Made by a program: the position numbers and the translations under genes
Assembly: GCA_022510565.1 (NCBI GenBank)
Contig: JAFLTE010000002.1
Span: 62,001-126,000 of the forward strand
DNA length: 64,000 nucleotides
Reading direction: 5' to 3'
From: Lachnospiraceae bacterium
GTDB taxonomy: Bacteria; Bacillota; Clostridia; Lachnospirales; Lachnospiraceae
Shown: one piece after another, positions 46,387 to 53,360 of the stretch
Numbering within the stretch: the first letter of the stretch is position 1
How the letters are laid out: each line of letters starts with the position of its first letter
The notes under the pieces: generated by a model
Databases searched by the model: none
Told to the model about the DNA's origin: nothing
The model's input: the letters and a program-made list of their open reading frames with translations, nothing else

Positions 46387-46463
46387 GCGCCCTCTTTACG
46401 CAAGGGGTGCGCGTGACAGCCTGAGCCAAGTGGCAGGTGTCCGGCAAGCGTAGCGCGGACACC
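46387..46463. other. GC-rich tandem hairpins downstream of Zot-like gene
   Basis: GCGC(c)CTCtttacgcaaGGGGtGCGC (46387-46412) and GGTGTCCGgcaagcgtagcgCGGACACC (46436-46463). Confidence 0.6.
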
Positions 46464-46515
46464 GCCCGCCGGCACAGAGCCACGTGCACGGGTGCCTTGG
46501 GTCAAGAGGGTTGCG

Positions 46516-46551
46516 GAAGTTCCTAAGGCTAGTATTACCCTTAGGAACTTC
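46516..46551 (+). other. CRESS-type replication origin stem-loop with TAGTATTAC nonanucleotide
   Basis: GAAGTTCCTAAGG-cTAGTATTAC-CCTTAGGAACTTC: 13-bp perfect stem, 10-nt loop. Confidence 0.88.
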
Positions 46552-46558
46552 TGTAACT

Positions 46559-46651
46559 TGTAACATTTTCAAGTTTTTGGCTTAAATATCAGAAAAATGA
46601 GTTGTAACATTTTTGTAACATTGGTTGTAACATTGCAACTTCTGTAACATT
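46559..46651 (+). repeat. Iteron array: five TGTAACATT copies between origin and rep
   Basis: TGTAACATT at 46559, 46603, 46614, 46626, 46643. Confidence 0.85.
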
Positions 46652-46670
46652 ATGCGGAGAGTATTGATAA

Positions 46671-47681
46671 ATGGATGACAAAACACAGTCTAGGAAGTGG
46701 CTACTCACTTTCAACAATCCTGAAAAGTATGATTTCGGTCATGATAACATAAAGGCTGCATTATCCATGATAAAGAACATCACATATTGGTGTATGTGTG
46801 ATGAGGTTGGAAAAGAGGGTACATACCATACGCACTTGTTTATCTTCCGTGAAAATCAGATGCGGTTTGCTCAGATAAAAAAGAAGTTCCCGATTGCTCA
46901 TATAGACTATTGCCGGGGGACGACTCAGGAGAACCGTGATTATGTCCGTAAAGAGGGTAAATATAAAGATACGGATAAGGCAGAGACTAATCTGATAAAT
47001 ACCTTTGAGGAATACGGGGAATGCCCTACAGAGGAACAGGGAAAGCGGAATGATTTGAATGAATTATATGGACTCATCAAGGATGGTCTGAGTAATTATG
47101 AGATTTTGGAACTCAATCCAAAGTACATGATGCAGTTCCAGAAGATAGACTATTGCAGGCAGGTTGTCAGGAATGAGCAGTTCAAGAACACGTTCAGGAA
47201 GCTGACGGTTGAATACTGGTATGGAGAAACGGGCGCAGGTAAGACAAGGGAAGTCATGGAGAGATACGGATATGAGAATGTATATAGGGTGACAAATTAT
47301 AAATACCCGTTTGACGGATATCAGGGTCAGGACGTGATTGTGTTTGAAGAGTTCTTCTCCAGTATCAGGATACAGGAAATGCTTACATACTTGGACGGCT
47401 ACCCTCTGGAACTGCCATGTAGATATAATAACAAGATAGCCTGTTATACAAAGGTGTTTATCCTGAGTAATGTTGATTTTAATGAACAGTATCGGGATGT
47501 ATTCAGAGAACATCCTGAAACGTTCAAAGCATTCCGTCGTCGGATCGGCTGTATTAAACAGTTTGGCAAGGATGGACTTAAGGAATATCAGAACATAGAT
47601 GAGTATGAAAAGAGTTATGATAGATTTGTGACTTTGGAAGATTATGAACAAGTAGAAATACCGTTTGATTTGGATGAGTGA
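46671..47681 (+). CDS. rep: CRESS-DNA-type Rep (HUH endonuclease + SF3 helicase)
   Basis: RKWLLTFNNPE (RCR I), YHTHLFIF (RCR II/HUH), DYVRKEG (RCR III Tyr), GETGAGKT (Walker A), DVIVFEEFF (Walker B), KVFILSN (motif C). Confidence 0.9.
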   Translation: MDDKTQSRKWLLTFNNPEKYDFGHDNIKAALSMIKNITYWCMCDEVGKEGTYHTHLFIFRENQMRFAQIKKKFPIAHIDYCRGTTQENRDYVRKEGKYKDTDKAETNLINTFEEYGECPTEEQGKRNDLNELYGLIKDGLSNYEILELNPKYMMQFQKIDYCRQVVRNEQFKNTFRKLTVEYWYGETGAGKTREVMERYGYENVYRVTNYKYPFDGYQGQDVIVFEEFFSSIRIQEMLTYLDGYPLELPCRYNNKIACYTKVFILSNVDFNEQYRDVFREHPETFKAFRRRIGCIKQFGKDGLKEYQNIDEYEKSYDRFVTLEDYEQVEIPFDLDE

Positions 47682-47689
47682 GGTAAAAA

Positions 47690-47895
47690 TGAAAATTGGT
47701 AAAGCTATTAGGTGGGGACATCTTAATAAAAGCTCACAGAAAACATTGCGTGAGAATTTTCCTTGTATATATTGTAAATATATTGAGGATGAGGAAAAAG
47801 ATAATTGTGAATGTAATGATGTATATCGTTATGTGCAACATTTATCAATTTATCAATCTTCTGATTTTGACGTTTATATACCACCGTTTGATTGA
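47690..47895 (+). CDS. Small cysteine-containing hypothetical protein
   Basis: MKIGKAIRWGHLNKSSQKTLRENFPCIYCKYIEDEEKDNCECNDVYRYVQH... Confidence 0.5.
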
Positions 47896-47974
47896 ATGAT
47901 AATATGTAGCGGCTTAGACTCCTGCTTCTTCCCTGACTATGTTCTTAAAAATTAAGTGGTCGTCTTTAGACGAT

Positions 47975-48014
47975 GGCATGAAACGGGAACCCATGGGCGC
48001 AGGGGTTTCATGCC
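47975..48014. other. Hairpin in intergenic region downstream of rep
   Basis: GGCATGAAAC...20 nt...GTTTCATGCC perfect 10-bp stem. Confidence 0.55.
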
Positions 48015-48055
48015 AAACGCAAGTTGAGAATGTTATACTTGTAGCCATATAAAAA

Positions 48056-48113
48056 AATCCATTTGTAAAGGGTGCGCAGCATTCATTTTACCCTTTATGA
48101 ATGGATTCTTTTT
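48056..48113 (+). terminator. Long hairpin terminator upstream of transposase
   Basis: AATCCATTtgTAAAGGGT...ACCCTTTAtgAATGGATT followed by CTTTTT. Confidence 0.65.
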
Positions 48114-48142
48114 ATGACATCCTCGGTTTAAGGGGGTGTTTT

Positions 48143-49171
48143 ATGTACAAATACATTACAGAAGCGGAAAGATATCAGATAGAAATACTTCTGCAGCAAC
48201 ATTACAGCATACGGCAGATTGCGGATGTTCTCGGTCATAAATATCAGACTATCTGGTATGAGGTAAAAAAGGGAACGGTCAAGCAGCTTGACACGCATCT
48301 CGCGGAACACTATGTCTATAAAGCGGACTATGCGCATATGGTAAGTGTCAGAAATAAGTCAAACCGTGGACGCAACTTAAAGATTGGCTCTGATTATGAA
48401 CTTGTGGAATACATAGAGGATATGGTAAAGAATAAGAAGTACTCTCCTGCGGCTCTTTTGGCTCATGCACGGAATGAGGGACTTCATTTTGCCACAAGTA
48501 TTTGTGAAAAGACCATCTACAACTATTTTGATATGGGTCTATTCCTGAATGTTTCTTATGAGAATTTGCCTTATAAGAAACAGAAACGGAAAAAGAAAGA
48601 AACGGAATCCAAAGTGTCATTGAATAACCGTTCAGGACGCAGTATTGAAAAGCGTATGCAGGATGTAAAGGAACGTAAAATATACGGTCATTGGGAAATG
48701 GACACGGTTGTCGGCGGTCAGGGAAAAGGAAAATCATGTCTTCTGGTACTGTCTGAACGCATGACAAGGGAAGAGATTATTGTGAAGTTGAAAGATAAGA
48801 AAGCCGCTTCCGTTGTTCATGCCTTGAACATGATGGAGCGCAGGCTCGGAAGTAAGGCATTCCGTGAGAAGTTTAAAACAATTACCTGTGACAACGGGGT
48901 TGAGTTCTTAAACGGTGAAGGTATTGAAAAGAGTCGCTATACTAAAGGCAACCGCACTATGCTCTATTACTGCCATCCATACAGTAGTTGGGAACGCGGC
49001 ACTAATGAAAATATCAACCGCATGATTAGGCGGTTCTTTCCTAAAGGTATCAACTTTGATGAAGTAACAAAGCGTCAGGTACAGCTTGTAGAGGATTGGA
49101 TAAATGATTATCCCCGTAAGATTTTAGGCGGTCTTAGCAGTAACCAATATCGTGCTAGATTGATACAGTGA
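48143..49171 (+). CDS. IS30-family transposase
   Basis: YKYITEAERYQIEILLQQHYSIRQIADVLGHKYQTIWYEVKKG; GHWEMDTVVGGQGKGKSCLLVLSERMTR; TCDNGVEF; YCHPYSSWERGTNENINRMIRRFFPKG. Confidence 0.95.
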   Translation: MYKYITEAERYQIEILLQQHYSIRQIADVLGHKYQTIWYEVKKGTVKQLDTHLAEHYVYKADYAHMVSVRNKSNRGRNLKIGSDYELVEYIEDMVKNKKYSPAALLAHARNEGLHFATSICEKTIYNYFDMGLFLNVSYENLPYKKQKRKKKETESKVSLNNRSGRSIEKRMQDVKERKIYGHWEMDTVVGGQGKGKSCLLVLSERMTREEIIVKLKDKKAASVVHALNMMERRLGSKAFREKFKTITCDNGVEFLNGEGIEKSRYTKGNRTMLYYCHPYSSWERGTNENINRMIRRFFPKGINFDEVTKRQVQLVEDWINDYPRKILGGLSSNQYRARLIQ

Positions 49172-49219
49172 ACATTTGTTCAATCTGCAGCGAGAACATT
49201 TGTTTTGCAATTCAAGATT

Positions 49220-49245
49220 AAGCCCCTCTTATGTAAGAGGGGTTT
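49220..49245. terminator. Intrinsic terminator after transposase
   Basis: AAGCCCCTCTTatgtAAGAGGGGTTT. Confidence 0.8.
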
Positions 49246-49358
49246 GGGGAGATAGTTATAATCATCACCGCTGTATCGAGCGCTGTGCTTTCTTCGACAA
49301 GTTAGATAACAGAAGGATGGGGTTTAATTAACTTGAATGTCCAAGGTAGAATGATATT

Positions 49359-49490
49359 CTTGGGGAATGGGGAACTCTTTCCCTTCCCCAAGTCTCAGTC
49401 AGGGTTAAGGAAATTTATGCCCCTCAGGAGATGGGGAAAGGGGCTGCCAGAATATACTTATGGCTTGTGTTTTAAGTCATTAGTATATTC
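49359..49490. other. Intergenic hairpin cluster, packaging-signal/IG-region candidate
   Basis: TTGGGGAATGGGGAa-ctc-TTTCCCTTCCCCAA and GAATATACTTATGGCTT-gtgtttt-AAGTCATTAGTATATTC imperfect hairpins. Confidence 0.5.
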
Positions 49491-49681
49491 GGCTGGGGAT
49501 TAGGAATGGTACACAAAGTACTATTATTTTTGATGCAGAAAAATAACATATAGAAATGAGTATGATAAATATATACAAACAAAAGCCCACTTTCGGAGTT
49601 TCATCACATCCAAAAACGGGCTTTTTATTGTGCATTTTGTACAAAGATTAAGATTTTTCAAAATAATTGTTGCAATTCAGC

Positions 49682-49697
49682 TATGTAATATAAACAC
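49682..49697 (+). repeat. Right copy of 16-bp direct repeat (putative att)
   Basis: TATGTAATATAAACAC. Confidence 0.75.
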
Positions 49698-49817
49698 ACC
49701 CAACCACTACAATATTCAAATGCTTTTAAAAATTCATCTATTATCACCCTTCTTTAACTTTTAAATCAAACTCATATGACGAAATAGATTGACAAAAAAT
49801 ATAATTTGGTTCGCCAC

Positions 49818-50001
49818 CTATTCCAATAAAGTCTCAGGCGGGACCCCAAAGTAATTAGCCAGAACTTTTGTTTGTCTACCTTTGGCTTACTGCGACCGCT
49901 CTTCCATTCGGAGAATGTAGACTTATGAATCCTGTATCAACCGAAACACGATAATCAGTTAGTCCCTTTTCGTCTCTTAACTCCGTATATTTTACATACA
50001 T
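49818..50001 (-). pseudogene. Frameshifted XRE-family repressor
   Basis: Pieces in three frames: MYVKYTELRDEKGLTDYRVSVDTGF / KSTFSEWKSGRSKPKVDK / KVLANYFGVPPETLLE*. Confidence 0.8.
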
Positions 50002-50198
50002 TTGCAAAACCGACCTCCTTTCTGAACTTTATGCTTGCTATTAGTTCGGAAACCAGTTATGCTATTGTTGTAGGTAAAGTATAGAAAAATAATTCGGTAC
50101 GGATTTCTAAACTTTATGGATTAATATCAGTGCGGATATCTGTATTTATCAACATCATTTTTTCGTATTTCTGAATTATTTTTCAGAAAGGTGTTCTA

Positions 50199-50573
50199 AT
50201 GAAAGACGAATCATATGAAAGATATTGTGCTATTAGAGATAAACTAGGGTACAAAGATAGCGTTGTTGCAACAAACACTGGCATTACGAAATCTACATTC
50301 TCTGATTGGAAAGCCGGCAGATACATACCTAAAAAGGAGAAAATGGATAAGATATCGAAATTTTTAGGAATATCGACAGAATACATTACGGATGGTAAGG
50401 AAAAGCAAGGCTACTATCTTAATGAGGAAACTGCCAAACTGGCACAAGAAATGTATGAAGATGAGGATATGCGCTCTCTATTCGATATGAAGCGCAATAT
50501 GCCGCCTGAACGCTTTAAGGCGCATATGGAATTTATGAAGAATCTCTATGAGCAGGAAAAGGGTTCTATGTAA
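50199..50573 (+). CDS. XRE-family transcriptional regulator
   Basis: YCAIRDKLGYKDSVVATNTGITKSTFSDWKAGRYIPKKEKMDKISKFLGISTEYITDG. Confidence 0.9.
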   Translation: MKDESYERYCAIRDKLGYKDSVVATNTGITKSTFSDWKAGRYIPKKEKMDKISKFLGISTEYITDGKEKQGYYLNEETAKLAQEMYEDEDMRSLFDMKRNMPPERFKAHMEFMKNLYEQEKGSM

Positions 50574-50642
50574 CTGATAGGATACCATATATATGCGCTG
50601 TCCATTTTATCGGACGTGATTTTTAGTATACTACACAAAGGT

Positions 50643-50786
50643 GATGATTCTTATACGGTATTCCTCAATGCTAGGTTATCGCAGGAAAGCCGAGCCAGCT
50701 CTTATTATCATGCTCTGCAACATATAAGGGATAATGATTTTGAGTGCGGGGACGTACAATCTATAGAAACAAGGGCACATGAATAG
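50643..50786 (+). pseudogene. C-terminal remnant of an ImmA/IrrE-like phage protein
   Basis: Open frame DDSYTVFLNARLSQESRASSYYHALQHIRDNDFECGDVQSIETRAHE* without plausible start. Confidence 0.5.
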
Positions 50787-50803
50787 GTGGAGGATTAAAA
50801 AGC

Positions 50804-51526
50804 ATGGATTTATTGAACAGTATCGCAAACGGTATCAAAAAGGGCTATGAAAATGGCAAAAAGGCCGAGCAGAACAGAAAAGAACGATTGAAAGATTTAG
50901 CAATCCCTTTAGACATTACATTCGGATATCGCGAAATCGGCATACCTGCAAATTCAATCATGAAGCAGCAACCAGATGGAATCGTATACTTTAATTTTGC
51001 TTTTGGTAGACAATTTCGGTTAATAGGGTATGAATGGAATGGCACAAATTATGAACAGCACACACTTGCCGAAACAAACGGCGATATGCAGTCTACTACA
51101 GTAAAAAAGGGAAAATCAGGGAGAATGGCTGCTGGTGCTATCATTGGAACCATGCTTATGCCCGGAGTAGGTACTGCTGTGGGCGCAGCAATAGGTGCAG
51201 GCGGAAAAAGTAAAACCACGACGAAAGCTAGTAACCACACACAGACCCAACAAGTCACAAGAAATGTTGAAACGGACAGCCAAGCCATCATAAGGTTGCA
51301 GAGTACAGCAGATAACTCTATACATGCCATTACGTTTAAATGTAATTCAGATATAGATGCTAAGATTAGGTGCTTTAATATAGACTTGGAAAAGAATATT
51401 TCTGATATTTCAGAGGACATCAACAATTCTCTGAGCGGAGTAAAAGCATTGAAAGAATTGTTGGATATGGGCGCAATAACACAAGAAGAATATGATCGAA
51501 AAAAAGAACAAATATTAAAATTATAA
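50804..51526 (+). CDS. SHOCT-domain protein
   Basis: C-term VKALKELLDMGAITQEEYDRKKEQILKL; glycine-zipper-like GAIIGTMLMPGVGTAVGAAIGAGG. Confidence 0.7.
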   Translation: MDLLNSIANGIKKGYENGKKAEQNRKERLKDLAIPLDITFGYREIGIPANSIMKQQPDGIVYFNFAFGRQFRLIGYEWNGTNYEQHTLAETNGDMQSTTVKKGKSGRMAAGAIIGTMLMPGVGTAVGAAIGAGGKSKTTTKASNHTQTQQVTRNVETDSQAIIRLQSTADNSIHAITFKCNSDIDAKIRCFNIDLEKNISDISEDINNSLSGVKALKELLDMGAITQEEYDRKKEQILKL

Positions 51527-51646
51527 CGAAATCCGCCCCAGTGCACCAACACCGGAGCATCTACTTTGACAATATAATATACTTATCAAGGGAGCCAATG
51601 GGGCGATTACGTCAGCTGCCGGACATTTTGAAAGGAGCTGGTGCCA

Positions 51647-51733
51647 ATGGTTACATATTCGGATTTAATTCAATTTGTAATTATGCTTTGCGCAGTAGTA
51701 ACTCTTGTCATTTATTCACAACGCAAAAAGTAG
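51647..51733 (+). CDS. Holin-like type I toxin peptide (28 aa)
   Basis: RBS AAAGGAGC; MVTYSDLIQFVIMLCAVVTLVIYSQRKK, matches Hol_Tox pattern (MVTY.DL.QF..FL.AL..L......). Confidence 0.75.
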   Translation: MVTYSDLIQFVIMLCAVVTLVIYSQRKK

Positions 51734-51765
51734 CGCCCTCGACTTGGTAGGTTAAGGCGCTACTC
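51724..51765. terminator. Hairpin at toxin 3' end / antisense RNA candidate region
   Basis: AGTAGCGCCctcgacttggtaggttaaGGCGCTACT. Confidence 0.6.
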
Positions 51766-51983
51766 TTTTGTAATGCTTTACTTTGCCGTCGGCTAGGTGT
51801 ACTCTAGCCATTGGTTCTCTTGTTAAGTATATTATATCTTAAATATGCAGTTTTGCAATAGAAATTATCGATTTTTACTTTCTAAACATCGGTTTTTACC
51901 TTTGAAACCCCATAATTTGAGGATAAATATACAGAGTTACTCGTGTATTTTTATGCCCTGCGGCCGGCAAGGAGGAAGATACC

Positions 51984-52578
51984 ATGGCAAAAACAAAGAA
52001 ACTACCGAGCGGCTCATTCCGCTGAAGTCCTACTAACATATTTCAGTAGTAAAGATAAGGATATGGAACTTGCCGTCTATCTTGCTGCCTTTGGAACGTT
52101 ACGGTGTTCGGAAATATGCGCATTGACTGCTGACGATGTGAAGGGAAATGTAATCTCCATAAACAAGGCCATGGTCAATAAAGGGAAAAGCGAATGGGTT
52201 GTCAAAACCACCAAAACGATATCAAGTACAAGATTTATAGAGATGCCTGCGTTTGTTATAGAGAAACTGCCAACTTGCGGACGAATAGTAACCATCAGTC
52301 CCGACCAAATCACAAGCCGCTTTGAACGTGCGTTTCTAAAGCTGAATATCCCAGGTTTCCGATTTCATGACCTACGGCATTATGCAGCAAGTATCATGCA
52401 CGCAATCGGTGTGCCGGATCAGTATATCATGCAGCGCGGCGGGTGGGGATCCGACAGAACCCTTAAGGCTATATACAGAGGGACGATTGCAGAGTATACG
52501 CAGAAATATACGGACATGACTTTATCCCATTTTGACAGTATGCAACACGAAATGCAACACGAAATCAAAAACCCCTAG
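51984..52578 (+). pseudogene. Tyrosine recombinase (integrase), internal deletion
   Basis: MAKTKKLPSGSFR* then, in another frame, AEVLLTYFSSKDKDMELAVYLAAFGTLRCSEICALTADD...FRFHDLRHYAASIMHAIGVPDQYIMQRGGWGS; N-terminal/core-binding domains missing. Confidence 0.88.
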
Positions 52579-52595
52579 ATTTTTCTAGGGGTTTA
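52568..52595. terminator. Intrinsic terminator
   Basis: AACCCCTAGattttTCTAGGGGTTT. Confidence 0.8.
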
Positions 52596-52598
52596 ATA

Positions 52599-52671
52599 AG
52601 CTGCTGACGGGAATCGGACCCGTGACCTCCGCACTACCAATGCGACGCTCTACCGACTGAGCCACAGCAGC
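52599..52671 (-). tRNA. tRNA-Thr (anticodon GGT)
   Basis: GCTGCTGTGGCTCAGTCGGTAGAGCGTCGCATTGGTAGTGCGGAGGTCACGGGTCCGATTCCCGTCAGCAGC; cloverleaf with anticodon loop TTGGTAG. Confidence 0.95.
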
Positions 52672-52733
52672 ATTATGATGATAGGACTTATCCAACCACC
52701 GATGTGTAGTATAGCATAGGCATTTTAGCTTTG

Positions 52734-53360
52734 TCAAGTGTGCTGTCTGCTCAATCGCTTCTTAAGTTTTGTCTTAATTCTGTGCAGGGCATTGTCCGTC
52801 GATTTATCGTCCCTGCCCAACACTTTGGCAATCTGCTGATATCCCATGCCGGTCAGATACAAGTCGAGTACTTGTTTTTCAAAATTGCTCAGTTCCTGCT
52901 CAATCGCTTTCTCCAGCCAGACCACGTTCTCCCTGTCGATCACGACCTCCTCGGGACTTTGACTCTCACGTGCCGCCAACACGTTAACCAGCTCCTCCTG
53001 CTCCCCTTCATAATTGGTGCTCACACTGCCGTACAGCGATATGTAAGTATTGAGCGGAATATGCTTCTGTCTTCTGGATGCCTGCACCGCGGTATACATC
53101 TGCCTGGACACACACAGATCGGCAAAGGTCAGAAAACTGGCATCCCTGCCGCTGTCATAATCCCGCAGCGCTTTAAACAGACCAATCATCCCCTCCTGGA
53201 TTAAATCATCATTGTCCGCACCCAGTATATACATAGATTTGGCCTTGCTGCGCACCAGATTCTTATATTTGTTCATCAAATACTCCGTGATGCCGCTCTC
53301 ACCGTCCCTAAGCCGGACAATCAGCTCTTCATCACTGTACTGTCTGTAATCCTTGTCCAT
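52734..53360 (-). CDS. sigH: RNA polymerase sigma factor, SigH-like
   Basis: YSDEELIVRLRDGESGITEYLMNKYKNLVRSKAKSMYILGADNDDLIQEGMIGLFKALRDYD...LYLTGMGYQQIAKVLGRDDKSTDNALHRIKTKL. Confidence 0.85.
   Translation of the reverse strand: MDKDYRQYSDEELIVRLRDGESGITEYLMNKYKNLVRSKAKSMYILGADNDDLIQEGMIGLFKALRDYDSGRDASFLTFADLCVSRQMYTAVQASRRQKHIPLNTYISLYGSVSTNYEGEQEELVNVLAARESQSPEEVVIDRENVVWLEKAIEQELSNFEKQVLDLYLTGMGYQQIAKVLGRDDKSTDNALHRIKTKLKKRLSRQHT

Larger units (their letters stand above)
41943..49697 (+). mobile_element. Integrated filamentous-phage-like element with CRESS-type replication module (~7.74 kb)
   Basis: Exact direct repeat TATGTAATATAAACAC at both ends enclosing ssDNA-binding-like, coat-like, adsorption-like, Zot-like, Rep (HUH+SF3), CRESS-type origin and IS30-family transposase genes. 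Confidence 0.82.

Noticed and set aside
48101-48142. Upstream extension of the transposase ORF
   Set aside because: Lies in the terminator hairpin; the RBS-supported ATG is at 48143.
41943-49697. 16-bp direct repeat as an IS30 target-site duplication
   Set aside because: IS30-family elements give 2-4 bp duplications and the repeat lies kilobases from the transposase on the left side.
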